Of a stretch of 64,000 nucleotides of DNA, positions 1 to 13,123 are shown one piece after another. Location: the NCBI GenBank assembly GCA_000827495.1, contig KN817563.1:1-64000 (forward strand), read 5' to 3'. The translations under genes and the position numbers were made by a program. Numbering within the stretch: the first letter of the stretch is position 1; each line of letters starts with the position of its first letter. Source of the stretch: Hypholoma sublateritium FD-334 SS-4. Taxonomy: Eukaryota > Basidiomycota > Agaricomycetes > Agaricales > Strophariaceae. The notes under the pieces were generated by a model. It was not told the origin of the DNA. It searched no databases and worked only from the letters and a program-made list of their open reading frames with translations.

Positions 1-1
1 C

Positions 2-448
2 TCGCTCGTGCTCACCGCCATCCTCGCCGCCGCGGCGCTCCTCAACACCGGCCGCCTCTCCATCTTCGTCGTCCCCGCGCTCGTCATACCCACCCTCGCG
101 CACGGGATCACGCTCATCGTTCTCGCGTCGCGCGACAGACACCGCACCGCCGCGGAGCTCAAGGGCACGCTCGCGCCGAGCGCGCGGAGGCCCGCGCTCG
201 TTGCTGCGTGGGCGCTCGCTGCGCTGTGGGTGGGCGCGGCGGTGGTTATTGTCGTCGTCTTCGCGGCAGCACACCTTGATGCGTGGGGCCGCCTCGGGGC
301 GTGCCTCGAGGTCCCGCTTGCGCTCGCGGAGGCTGCGGTGCTCGCGATGCTTGCGGTGAAGTGCGGCAAGCAGCGCCGGCGGACGATCGTGCGGCCCCAG
401 TCAGTCGACTGGCGGAATTTTGGCGCGCCGCTGTCCGCGCGGGTGTAG
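2..448 (+). CDS. C-terminal part of a multi-pass membrane protein (partial)
   Basis: This reading frame runs in from before the window and stops at 446-448, so only the last ~148 residues are seen. The visible part has about four hydrophobic segments: an Ala/Leu-rich one at the beginning, a Phe-Val-Val-Pro one after a short loop, an Ala/Trp/Val one near the middle and a Leu-Ala one near the end. They are followed by a basic tail (KCGKQRRRTIVRPQ). High GC at third positions is like the other housekeeping genes here. I do not recognise a family. The missing 5' part would be needed to name it; the coding frame itself is convincing because composition changes sharply to AT-rich sequence right after the stop. 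Confidence 0.6.
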   Translation, partial: SLVLTAILAAAALLNTGRLSIFVVPALVIPTLAHGITLIVLASRDRHRTAAELKGTLAPSARRPALVAAWALAALWVGAAVVIVVVFAAAHLDAWGRLGACLEVPLALAEAAVLAMLAVKCGKQRRRTIVRPQSVDWRNFGAPLSARV

Positions 449-1478
449 GTTGGAAGGCTTCAGACACGTATGTTCTGTTTGCATCTTGAAATTATATATT
501 TGACATTTATATACGATGCTTAGTAGATGGGAGGGCGCGATATATCATATATGCAGGTCATATTGACACTAATAAAAGAAAAATCAATGCAATGAATTCG
601 AGATACATCAATTTCGAATGACTGAGCACAGGCATTCAAATATTCAATATTCAAGCATTTAAGCAGGTTCACGTTTACGTTTTCCAGTGGTCGTCATCCG
701 TTCGACGGGTCTTCCGCCTGCATCGCATGAATAGCACATATTATTTCGCGTTATGTTTGCAATGCCGATAGATATTGAAGAATGCTGGGACGAAACACTG
801 CGAACTCCACGGATATCACATAGTTAATTCATGTGTGGCCATTGACACTGTTGCCGCAGAGCAGTTCCTATTTCATATAGTACTGGGATGCAACGCATTG
901 AGGACCAGTGGTCTTGACAAGAGCCATTGAATGCCAAAAGGGCATGGACAGCATCTAATGGAAAGGCGGAGGGTTCAGCCAAGTTCCAGCACTTTGTTTC
1001 GAAGAAAAGTGATTAGTAGCCGAGTCTCTAGACGTCCTCGGTTCGGTGGTTCGGTCGAATTCCTATGAGGCGAGATGCTTGCACGCTAAATAGAATATCA
1101 TAAATAAATTGAGAGGTCGAGGGGCAAGTTGCAACGGGTGGCGGTGTACATAGGGCGGCAAATGCCGTCTTGGTACCGCTGGCTCTTTCGGTATAAGCTG
1201 TATAGTTCGGCAGGATTAAGGTTCAGAGTGGCTGACGTTACGTAATAATGGGTGCTCCCGCCATCGACACATTGCTGGGAGCCCTCCATCGACGACATCC
1301 TCAAGACCAAGGCAAGTCCACCCTCCCCGTCACTATGCCCGTCCGTCCCACTAACCAGTTTGTTCCTCTGTCCCTCCCGTCACCCCTGCGATTTCCCCCT
1401 CAAACCGCACATCCACCCAAAACTGCAAAATTCCCACCGATATAACGATTTTGCGCTCCATCCAGGCCCTCGACAGAA
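449..1478. promoter_or_regulatory. Intergenic region and eL19 promoter
   Basis: No gene is seen in this 1-kb AT-rich stretch. The last part (about 1306-1440) is a strongly pyrimidine-rich tract on the plus strand with repeated CCCTCC and CCGTC words, directly before the eL19 start. Such tracts are common in promoters of highly expressed fungal genes, including ribosomal protein genes, so I read it as the eL19 promoter and 5' leader (inference). Confidence 0.4.
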
Positions 1479-2237
1479 ATGGGTGAGCAGAGACCGCCTG
1501 TACTGCTGGCGGTACGGGGAGCTGATGGGGGATCCTTGGGCAGTCAATCTCAGGTCACAAAAGCGCCTCGCCGCGAGCGTCGCAGGCGTCGGCAAGCGAA
1601 AAATCTGGCTCGACCCCGCTGAGCAGGCGGAGATTGGCAATGCCAACTCGCGCATCCACGTCAAGAAGCTGATCAAGGATGGCCGGGTCATCATCAAGCC
1701 CACCACCGTGCACTCGCGCGCGCGCACACGCGATCTCCTCGCAGCCAAGCGAAAGGGACGCCACACCGGTACCGGTAAGAGAAAGGGAACGTCGGAGGCG
1801 CGGATGCCGAGCAAGGTGCTGTGGATGAGGAGGCAGCGGGTGCTGAGGAGGCTGCTCCGGAAGTACAGGGAGGCTGGCAAGATCGACAAGCATCTGTGCG
1901 TACCCTGCACGATTTTTACGCTGTGACGGTGCTTAGGTTGTGGTTGGTGCAGCTACCACGTCCTCTACCAGAAATCGAAGGGTAACGTCTTCAAGAACAA
2001 GCGTGTCCTTATGGAGTACATCCACAAGGCCAAGGCTGAGAAGACCCGTACCAAGGTCCTCTCCGACCAGATGGAGGCCCGCCNTGTCAAGAACAAGGTA
2101 TGCTCGTCTNCCCTCTCCCCNCAAAGCCGCCGTCTGATCCCCGCACCCNTCAGGCTGCCCGTGAACGCCGCGCCACCCGTGTTGCCGAGAAGCGCTCTGG
2201 CGTCACCGCCGTCGAGCTCGAGACGGCCAAGGAGTAG
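1479..2237 (+). CDS. RPL19: 60S ribosomal protein L19 (eL19)
   Basis: Structural protein of the large ribosomal subunit. Four exons: 1479-1482, 1544-1895, 1953-2097 and 2154-2237, giving 194 residues, the usual length. The first exon is only ATGG; joining it to exon 2 gives [14 protein letters not shown], the standard fungal eL19 start. The body shows the family hallmarks [44 protein letters not shown] and the C-terminal helix ending in ETAKE. The three introns are 61, 57 and 56 bp with GT-AG ends. One N falls in an arginine codon (2084) and others lie in the third intron; they do not break the gene. A minute first exon ending right after the start codon is a frequent arrangement in fungal ribosomal protein genes. 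Confidence 0.97.
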
Positions 2238-3603
2238 ACGTACCATCCCCACTGTATACACACGATGGCTTGTTACCATCTTCCTCGTCGGTCGCATTCT
2301 CGGTTTAGTCTCCCCCTCAGCCATGTCTGATCTCTACGCTTTACAACCTCTATGCTTGAATTATGTATCGCCAGCTGATGAGCGCTTTATGCTCAAGCCC
2401 ATGCCCCATGCACGATCAGTCATCCTCTGTGTGAGTCATGGAGGTCGGCGGGGCGCTACCGAGTCTAATTATATTGCGTCTGGCTGCGCCTTCATTATCT
2501 TGCGTGTTGGGTACTTTAAGGCTGCAAATCGTTAGAGAAACATCTGGGCAGAGATGTAGAGTCGCGAGGAGACAGATTGCCTGCTGTATGAGGTTGAATT
2601 CAGGTCGTGTGCAAGCGAAAACGTCAATTCGTTCTGTACCACTCGCGCACTGCACATTACTTTTAACGCCCCGTCAAATACCTTGTTGCCCAACCCTTCG
2701 ATCGAAAGATGAAGGCGATTATTTCGTACGTCGTCCGTGCCGCCAAGATAATTTTGACGACAGCAGTGCAAACGCCCAAGGCGGAGAGATCCGGGGAAAA
2801 TGGGAGATAGAGTCTGATCGACCGGAAAAATCTCAGAAGTTTGAGCATGAAGCTCTTGAACGAGTCGGTGAAGTGTTTAAATACTATCTGATGTATCCAG
2901 ATTGAATTCAAGCGGCTGCGCACATGGACGTCTACCGGTACGTAATGGACTCCACTACACTGCAATTTGCTCACCCAGAAACCCCCTGGCGCCCAACTGA
3001 CCGCCCAAATATGATTATGTCCATCTCAGCGTCCATATCTGGAGCCATGTATTAGTTCGGTGATTACCGTCAACGACGGCAGCTTGAGGTGGATCGGGAA
3101 GAAGGCGAAAACGCCTTACACGAGAGTCGGGAGATCGAAGGGATTTCGTAGGATCTTGGGGCGCGTAGATGATACGGTAGACTGCGACGTATTATCGTGT
3201 AGGTGTCCGAATTCGACTGCGACAAGTCGTGAGGCCGCCTTAAGGGCGACCATGCTGCTGGTGGTCGATAGGCAGCAACAGATCCCAAATTGATGGACGA
3301 TCCGAACCTCGAGCGAGGATAGGTTCGCGCCCAGTCGGCGGGGGAGGATATTGTGCGTAGAGGTGTCTGTTCGGACGGCGGGCGCATAGCAGTTCAAGTG
3401 AAAGCTGCAAGACCCAGTGGCGACGTGACGATCCTACTCGTCGCTGACACTGCCGTTAGGCGTCGACGCAAGAGAATCGACCTCCATCGTGATATCGACG
3501 GAGCTCGAGATTATCTTTTTCGCAGAGAATTCTGCGAGCTGTGCGCTGGGGGAGGTGCGGAATCAGCGTAAGTACATCTGAGTGCAAGGATGAGTGAGTT
3601 CGG
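2238..3603. other. Intergenic region, no gene seen
   Basis: About 1.4 kb between eL19 and the 3' end of the Med9 gene. Open frames here are short, on both strands, and have no recognisable protein features or consistent splice pattern. I see no repeats or RNA genes. Confidence 0.5.
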
Positions 3604-3917
3604 CTACCGTTTGCGGTCCCGGAGCGTCTCGAGCATGTGGATGAGGTCGTCCTGCTCCTCGATGCGCAGCTCGCCGCCTGGTAGATTGCCAGAGATGTCT
3701 TTCGCTTGCGCAAGAGCATTTTTAAAATTGTTCGCCTGCAAAGAAATAAGTCAATGCGGCGTTCAGGGGTTTGCCTATGTGTGCATACCGCCTGGAGCAG
3801 TCTCTGCTTCGACTCCGGAGTGGACGTTCCTGCCGGTTGCTGGGTTAGCTCTAGGACAGCGACGAGCTTTGGTAGGAGTTCTTCGTAGTAGGACACGGGG
3901 AAGACATTTGCGGCCAT
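3604..3917 (-). CDS. MED9: Mediator complex subunit 9 (Med9/Cse2 family)
   Basis: Small subunit of the middle module of Mediator, the co-activator that links transcription factors to RNA polymerase II in the nucleus. Two exons on the minus strand, 3917-3789 and 3735-3604, with a 53-bp intron starting GTATGC; the product is 86 residues. It reads MAANVFPVSYYEELLPKL, then a helix with LELTQQPAGTSTPESKQRLLQA, then ANNFKNALAQAKDISGNLPGGEL and IEEQDDLIHMLETLRDRKR, a predicted two-helix coiled coil as in fungal Med9. The start codon is the first in frame and lies 244 bp from the divergent acetyltransferase start. The name rests on remembered family similarity; a small unrelated coiled-coil protein is the alternative. 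Confidence 0.75.
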
Positions 3918-4161
3918 GGTCGTTGAGAGCGAACCCTTCTGATTGGACTGTTTTTGTTTATGCATGGATGCCACGGTCACCAAACAAAACACCGGCGTCT
4001 TTTTGCTGTTTTGGACATCGACCGACAGCGACGAGACGGCTTTCCTCCGCCACCTCCGCCATCCAACTCTCGTGTACTGGCTAGGAATCTCCTCAACTGA
4101 TTTTCTGCCGCGGCGAATAAGCCCTTAACTCGACCCTGAAACTAGCAAAACTCTTCCTTTG
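3918..4161. promoter_or_regulatory. Shared promoter between MED9 and the MYST acetyltransferase
   Basis: 244 bp separate the start codons of two head-to-head genes that both act in RNA polymerase II transcription (Mediator and histone H4 acetylation). An in-frame TAA sits upstream of the acetyltransferase ATG with no other ATG between. A shared bidirectional promoter is an inference from the spacing. Confidence 0.5.
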
Positions 4162-6283
<2,122 letters not shown>

Positions 6284-7396
6284 GGGCCGTCGATGGTGCG
6301 TCTATTGGTGCATATGTATGTCCGTGTATGTGTAGCGCTCCTACTTGATTTTATTTTTTCTTCGACCCCCCCTCCCCCTCGTAGTCATGTACCGATATAC
6401 CCTGATTTTGTAGATTTACATCGGCCGCGACCTTACTGCGACCGCCCGAGCGCTTGCACGCACATATTGTGCAAGAGAAATTCATCAAAAACCCTGCTCG
6501 TATTGCGAAGCGCGCGATCTCTGATGCGTCGCATTACTCCCTTTCCTCCGAGGAATTATCTTGTGCAGCAACGATGTCGGGGCGGGCCTTTGATATTTGA
6601 TCCAGGTGAATACTCATGCGATGTGCGTAATCGAGTCCATTTTCCTGCACCACGTCCGAGTCGGCCAATTGCATATTGCGTGCGATGGCGAGGGAAGTTG
6701 TTCGACGCAATGCTGCGTGGAGCAGAATTTAAATATATGAGACAGGCCTCATTCGCGAGTTTCGCCGCTACACCGGCGCGCTGACCGCTACAAGTGCTCG
6801 CTCGCTATAAGCGGGCTCGGGAGCGAACAAGTGTGCGTTAGAGGCCGTCATACACGCTGAAGGACGAGGAGGACGTCTCAGGCACTTCCGAATTCCCAAC
6901 ATAAATATATAGTGGATACAAAGATAAATACACGCCGATCTAGGATGTGCGTGCGAGAGGGGAGCAAATAACATTCTACCTATGGCTACAAAGACATTGC
7001 GTGCGGAAAGCATGTGCATGTGCGTGTGTGCTTCAAAGCGTGAAAACGTGGGTGAGGATCCGGAGAGAGCGGCGGGGCGGGGCTGGGAGGGTACAAGGCT
7101 GGGATGCATATAGTTGACCGAAATATAGCGTGCATAGAATAAGATTCAGATATCCGCCGATTGGGCCCAAAGTTATATAATCCTGTCGAATAGTAAAATA
7201 TGATATGTATAATGTGACCTATTGGCAAAGGAAGCGCCCCCCCGGTCAGCAAAGCGACGCGCGCCTATAAAGATGGGGGAGACTCACATGTCGTTAGATG
7301 CAGAGATACGCTTGTGAATATGCGTGGTTTTTTTAAAAGAAAGAGTTGTCGGAATTGTTGCGGCCCACTCTTGAGCACGCCCTTCGGAAGGATGAA
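6284..7396. other. Convergent intergenic region
   Basis: About 1.1 kb between the 3' ends of the acetyltransferase and the YTH gene, AT-rich, with only short open frames lacking protein-like features. It should hold the two 3' untranslated regions. No RNA gene or repeat seen. Confidence 0.5.
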
Positions 7397-10300
7397 TCAT
7401 GATCGTGACAAACCAGCGTTCGGCAACCTGTCCCCGCCGCCACCGATGATAGGGAACGGATACTCAGATTTGGCACTCGCTCGGCGCCTCCTACTGCCCC
7501 CCACAGGCGTCTTGCCCGGTGCGCCCGCGGGGCTCGCCGGCAGCGCCGCGATCTCGTGCCAGTCGCGCAGGAGCTGCCGCCCGACGGACGGCTCGATCTC
7601 CGTGCCGTCGCGCGACACCTTGATCTCCTTGTCGCGGTTCCACGGGTTGCGCAGGTGCCGCGTGTTGGCGAACGAGAGCCGCTCCGTGCAGAGCCACTCG
7701 ACGGGGAAGCTGTCCCCCCACGAGAGCTCGCCGCCTTCCTCCGGCTGGACGAGGGGGATGGTGCGGTTGGCAGGCTCCTCTGTGCGGTCGACGTCTTCCT
7801 CGTGGACAGAATCGAAAGTCGGCGGATGGGGCTCGTCCTCCCCCGGCGCGTCTTCGGGCGAGCGGATCGCGCGTCCAGGCGCTGACGTGTCCAATGCGAA
7901 TCGCTCAGCCGGCCTGCGTTTGAGATACAAGGGTTGCTGATCTAGACTGTGCGGCTTTACTATGGGCGCGAGAAGCGAATATTCCCGATCCTCGTCCCCC
8001 AGCAAGGCAGGTGCGGAATGCCGTTCATACCCTGGACCAGGTACATCTCGTGCACTCGTCGCTGCAGCTGAGGCCAAGTCACCGACGACGAGCGGCGAGC
8101 TATCGACGAGACGGTGGTCGCCGGGCGAGAAAAAGGTGCCTGGCTGGCTGGAGATCTGACTCGCAAGTGCGGCAGGGGAGTGATGAGGCGAACGGCTTGT
8201 CCAATGCACATCGCTTTGGCCGTTGAGGAAAGGCCCAGTCATCCTGCNCAAACGCNCTCGAGTTCAGTTCATCGTTATCGACCAACCGAACTATGGCAGT
8301 AGCACTCACCTCGCGTAGCCATAAAACTCCCTGCTTTTGTTGACGCNNAAAATGAGAAAGACNTCCTTGCTCGTCCGGAACGCCTGGTCCAGNATCTCCT
8401 CGTTGTGCTTNTGCGTGGCCCATATCCCGCGCGACACACTGATGTCCAGATCCCCCTGTCAGCCAAAAGTCAGGTCTCGCGTTCATGCATGCATGCGTGT
8501 GAATGACTCGCCTGGCTCAGCGACTTCAAGATGAAGTACCGAATCGGGAAATGGCGCGCGAGAAAGCTGGAGTTGGTCGACGAGTACGAATCCGAGCTGC
8601 TCGAGTGCGGTGGGTTGGCGCCTTTCCCGCTGCCGCCGTCGTCGCTGGGGGGCGAGACGTCCGATTGCGGCTCCGCTAGACCGTCGGACGCGCTTCCCGG
8701 CGACGAAGGTGCACCCTGCGCGGCTGCTGGTGGCTGGTGCTGCAGCGCTCCCTCGGCAAGCTTCTGCTCGCGGACCCAGCGCGTGTGCATGCCCATCCCG
8801 CGCTGGTACCCTACCCCCGCCGTCAGATCGTCGTTCGTCTTCCGCACGCGACACACCAGCCGCGGACAGCTCAGGTCGTTGGCGCGGAGCGGCACGCCGT
8901 TGAACCGCGCGATCGCATGCTGCAGGCCCTCTATGCTCGCGTAGTTGATGAATGCGCAGTTCGACCGCGCGATGAGGAACACGGAGACGACGCCGTTGGC
9001 CGCGCCCGCCTGCNCGCTGGCATCNACTGGGGCGGCGACGAAGAACTGCANGACCTCGTNGTGCGTCGCGTCCGCNGGCACATTTCCCACCCACATGACC
9101 CAGTCCGAGCGGTCCGCGGGCGGGTTGGGGTGGAACGAACGCCGGATCAGNGGGCGGTCGCTTGTCGCAGGAGANCCGCCTTCCATGGGCACTGCCGCCA
9201 ACATTTCTTCGACCGGAGGCGCAGATCCTGGTGGGAAGGGATGATCGCCCAATCGAGTATCATGATACCCCCCCGAAGAGGACGGAGAATAATCGTCCGT
9301 GGGTCCACCTTGCGCCGTNTCTGANNNGAACCCGAAGTGGCCTGCCTGTGAGTAGCCCACGGCGTAGTCACTTTGGTAGCGCAGGCCTGAGTGGTTTACC
9401 TGCAGCGAAGCACCGGACGAGAGGTGCGGAAAGTAGTACCATCCCAGTTGGGGGCCACTGTCGCTGGGCGATGGAAATGGCTGACCGAATGCGGGCGGAG
9501 GATACGAGGGGCGGTACATCTGCGGGGACGGGTATGTTTGGGGAGGATAATATGGATACGGCAAGGAGTGAAGCGGGCCAGGGCCACCATAGGGTGCGCC
9601 GCCCTGTCCGGAGGGCGAAGGCAAATAGGGCGTCTGCGCTGGAAAAGAGGAATGGGGACTATACGCCGTCGGACTTGGGGCATCGGAGGAAGGGTATGGC
9701 TGGAGAGCATCTTCTGCGAAGGGCGGCACGTAGGCCGTATGCGGCAGTGTCATGCTTTGGAAGCCGGCGTGAATGTCTTGCGGCATAGAATGCTGGTATG
9801 GTGCAAAGGCGTACGCGGGCGGTGGGAGCGACGCATTCATCGAGCCTGACTGCGTGGGCGTCGCGTACGGTCCGACGAACTCATATCCCTGGTTATACGG
9901 TAATGCCGCTGGTGGAGGAAAGTGACGCGGTTGGGGGACAAATGGCACAGGCGGCGGCGGCGGCGGCTGATCGCGTACGTTTTCGTTTTCGAGGACGCTG
10001 TGGAGCAGAGTCGGATACTCGAATCCTGATGTCAGTTGCGAGGAATGTGGGGCCCGTTGCGGAGGATTTGACCGGGAGCGTCTTGCGCGCACACCAGGCT
10101 TCGCGGGGGGTATTTGCTCGACGTTCGCCGTCTGAGTTGCATCGCTGCTCTCGCCACCTAAGGAAGGGAAGGTGGACTCATGGCGCTCTACGCCGACACA
10201 TGACTTTAGATATGCGTGGAACCGCAGCGAGTGACTGGACGCACCTGGCCGAGCTGCAGAGCTGGCTCGATTGCTGCTAGAATCTAAACAGAGTAAGGTT

Positions 10301-10466
10301 ATCAGGCTGCATTTCAGTATATAGCCAGGGGCCGAAGGGCAGCAGCATCTCCTCTGGACAGCCCAGGGCGTAAGCGGCACACGGGGAGAAGGTTGCTGTA
10401 GTATTTCGTCTCTCAACTTCAATAGGGCACGTGATGACGCGAAGAATTACCTGATCGTGCGGCCAT
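7397..10466 (-). CDS. RRM-YTH domain RNA-binding protein
   Basis: Probable reader of N6-methyladenosine or specific motifs in RNA (YTH family, Mmi1/Pho92 relatives). Minus-strand exons: 10466-10451, 10283-8512, 8455-8310 and 8243-7397, 926 residues. Residues 1-395 are disordered, rich in Pro, Tyr, Ser and Gly. An RRM follows (about 398-490; MWVGNV and RSNCAFINY are the RNP motifs), then a linker, then YTH from about 585: RYFILKSL, SRGIWAT and VNKSREFYGYAR, a ~150-residue low-complexity insert, then WGDSFPVEWLCTERLSFANTRHLRNPWNRDKEIKVSRDGTEI and GRQLLRDWHE. The intron at 8511-8456 begins GC instead of GT. An alternative start at 10422 reads through the first intron in frame; I prefer the spliced start but am unsure. 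Ns at several sites. Confidence 0.85.
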
Positions 10467-11317
10467 CGAGGGGAAAGCAGGCGAAGCGGAATCCAACTCT
10501 AACATTGGCGTCGTTGTCCTTTCCTATATACTTCGAGTACATGACGTCATGTCCGGATTGCGAAGAAACTGCACGCTTTCTTTACATAGACCTAGATTGC
10601 GCTCCGAGCAAGCTCCGAGCTAGTGTGGTGCCCCATTTCTCTGCATTTTCTTGGAATTTTACGCTGCCTCTTAGCCTCACCGATAGTAGTGTCAATCAGT
10701 GTAACAGTTATGAAATAGCGACGATCCTCAACCTTTTCGGGCAACTATAGTCGTCCACAAGTTTTTGATTTATATCCTCCGTCATCGCCATGACGTAGGC
10801 ACCTGCGCAGTTATCATTAGCCGAAGGCTAGGGCCAAGTTTATCCAGAGGTATTCTACGCTCTTCTACTCGACATAAGAACCACTAGGAACCAGGCGCGT
10901 CACCGCCCGGGGCCCGAGATCTGGGTAGAGGGCCATTTTTGCTTTTTGGACGGGCCGACATCAAGCCACGGTACATAGTAATGATATGGCATCCCGCATC
11001 TATGCGAGAAGAAAAGTATCCTGTACAGAAACGAGATATCTGAAATCCAACACGAAGAAATTTCCGAGTATGATGACAAGTCTTTAATTGTCGAATGGAG
11101 ACTCGAAAAACACCCGCCGTAGTCCTTCGCCGAAAATCTAAAATTCCCTCGAAAGTTCGAGGTCGCACTTGTCGATGGATGACAAATGGATGAAGCAGAA
11201 AATACCGCACGGCCTTTTCATTTGCAGGCACACGTCAGCGATCTACAGCTCCAATCAAGTTCTAATGGTACAACCTGTACACATGAATTACAGCCCCCAG
11301 GTCCTCTCATCTTAAAA
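10467..11317. other. Intergenic region, no gene seen
   Basis: About 850 bp between the YTH start and the EFM5 stop. It must contain the YTH promoter (minus strand) and the EFM5 3' end. Open frames are short and without protein-like content. Confidence 0.5.
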
Positions 11318-12420
11318 TCATGGCTCCTCCTTTTTTTCTCTGCCCTCTTCCAGGCCGAAGCTTTCAGCGCCCGCCCACGAGCCCCAGCACGCAAACGAGT
11401 TCGCGAGCTGGCCGTGCTCCGGGTCAAACGCCGTCCGGCGCAGGGGGCCCAGCGGCGGGGCGTCGTACACCTTCGCGAGGACCTCCTCGACCGACGTCGA
11501 CGTAAGCAGGACAAGCCTCCCCTTCGTGGGGTGCAATATCTTGCGCAGCGTCGTGCGCAGCTTCGCGTTCGTCACCTGCGCTCCGAGTCCATCAACATCC
11601 GGTGCGCCTTTCACCGCGTGTATCAAGTAGACCGACGCACCTCGTTGAGGAACGGCGGGTCCGCGACGGCGATCTCGACCGCGCCGTGCAGCGCCGCGGG
11701 GACGTCCGCGGGCTCGTCGATGTCGTACGGGACGAACTGCCGCGGCGCGAGCACGGCGAAGCGCTGGTCGACCTCGAGCAGGCGCGCGCCGGGCAGCGCC
11801 GCGCGGTGCTGGAACGCGACGAACGCCGTCGGGCAGCAGAGGAACGCGATCTGCGTCGCGGGCGTGCAGAGCGCGTGCAGGTGCGCCGCGAGGCTGTTCG
11901 CGGACTTCTCGCTGTACCTGNNNNNNNNNNNNNNNNNNNNNNNNNNNNNNNNNNNNNNNNNNNNNNNNNNNNNNNNNNNNNNNNNNNNNNNNNNNNNNNN
12001 NNNNNNNNNNNNNNNNNNNNNNNNNNNNNNNNNNNNNNNNNNNNNNNNNNNNNNNNNNNNNNNNNNNNNNNNNNNNNNNNNNNNNNNNNNNNNNNNNNNN
12101 NNNNNNNNNNNNNNNNNNNNNNNNNNNNNNNNNNNNNNNNNNNNNNNNNNNNNNNNNNNNNNNNNNNNNNNNNNNNNNNNNNNNNNNNNNNNNNNNNNNN
12201 NNNNNNNNNNNNNNNNNNNNNNNNNNNNNNNNNNNNNNNNNNNNNNNNNNNNNNNNNNNNNNNNNNNNNNNNNNNNNNNCTGGAAGAGGCGCTCCTCCTC
12301 CGCCTTTTCGCGGAAGTGCGTGTCGAGCAGCGCGAGGACGTTGGGGTCGAGCCGCGGGGGCGAGCCGGATGTGTGGGAGGCACTCGAGACGGACTGGGAA
12401 GATCGGGGGACGGCGATCAT
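11318..12420 (-). CDS. EFM5: Protein-lysine N-methyltransferase EFM5 (EEF1AKMT1 type), interrupted by assembly gap
   Basis: Seven-beta-strand methyltransferase that modifies a lysine of translation elongation factor eEF1A (established for yeast Efm5). Minus strand, start 12420-12418, stop 11320-11318. The visible parts are the N-terminus (LDPNVLALLDTHFREKAEEERLFQ), then the 359-base gap, then YSEKSANSLAAHLHALCTPATQIAFLCCPTAFVAF, the catalytic-type DPPF motif (EIAVADPPFLNEV), a 65-bp intron at 11640-11576, and VTNAKLRTTLRKILHPTKGRLVLLTSTSVEEVLAKVYDAPPLGPLR...FACWGSWAGAE. The gap hides the rest of the first exon and one intron; the partial copy near 33 kb shows what probably lies there. The tail after CWGSW is rich in Glu and Lys. 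Confidence 0.88.
11921..12279. other. Assembly gap (359 Ns)
   Basis: A run of undetermined bases inside the EFM5 gene. By comparison with the partial copy at 32988-33268, the missing sequence should contain the residues following EEERLFQ, up to LSQFW, plus an intron of a few hundred bases or less. The true length may differ from 359. Confidence 0.95.
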
Positions 12421-13014
12421 CGTGGAAGGCTGTTTGGGTGGTGGTACAAGGGAGAGAAAGATGAACGAAAATCGTGATCGCTGCTAAATTTCTGGCTTAC
12501 GGCAGCAATCATCAGAGCTGTTTGGGGGTAAGAAAAGTTCGTAGCAACTTGCAAGCCGCCTATAATAATATAGGGCCTATTTCAATGTTCGCAGGTCAGG
12601 ATGTTTAACATCGGATTTGCATCGGATGGCTCATTCGCCTCGCCCTAGCGCATTCTGAAACTTTGCAAATGGTTCAATTACATAAATACAAGGTCAGTGT
12701 AGTCCAAATAGCGTATTAATTCTCAGTACCATAACGACAGTGTCCTTTTTTCCTGTACGCTGTCGACAATGATGCTATATAATGATGCATTGAACAATTA
12801 TCGGGCTCATGGACTTCAGTGTCTTCCCAACCGACTATTGAGCGTTAAGCGCTGAGCATTCGTGGGGCGAACTGCATAGATGGCTAATCCAATGATGACT
12901 GGACTTGGGGGGGATCAAGCGCTTTAGCATGTGCGAAAGACGATGGCAGCCTGAGTGGCTAGCCGATGTCTCCGCCAAATATTATTCTCGTAACGAGGTA
13001 CAGCTATAAGTACA
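12421..13014. other. Intergenic region upstream of EFM5
   Basis: AT-rich sequence without a supported gene. The first ~90 bases (to about 12510) are similar to the sequence upstream of the EFM5 partial copy at 33.3 kb, so they are part of the duplicated unit and likely hold the EFM5 promoter. Motifs of the form TTAAGCGCT occur at about 12845 and 12917. Confidence 0.4.
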
Positions 13015-13031
13015 TTTTTTTTTTTTTTTTT
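13015..13031. repeat. T17 homopolymer
   Basis: Seventeen consecutive T on the plus strand, an A17 tract on the strand that encodes the retroelement, 92 nt after the recombinase stop codon. Confidence 0.9.
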
Positions 13032-13123
13032 AAAGGATGATGAGCGTCGAAGAGGTGATGAGAGGAGTGTGGAGAAGAATAATAGAAAGGGGATGATAAT
13101 AGAAAGGGGATGATAATAAAGGA

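Noticed and set aside
1248..1926. Long frame beginning at 1252 through the eL19 promoter
   Set aside because: It reads the pyrimidine-rich leader and the first intron; the spliced start at 1479 gives the standard eL19 N-terminus.
8737..10280. Plus-strand frames opposite the RRM-YTH gene
   Set aside because: No known motifs, many Arg/Gly; the minus strand encodes clear RRM and YTH motifs with matching splice sites.
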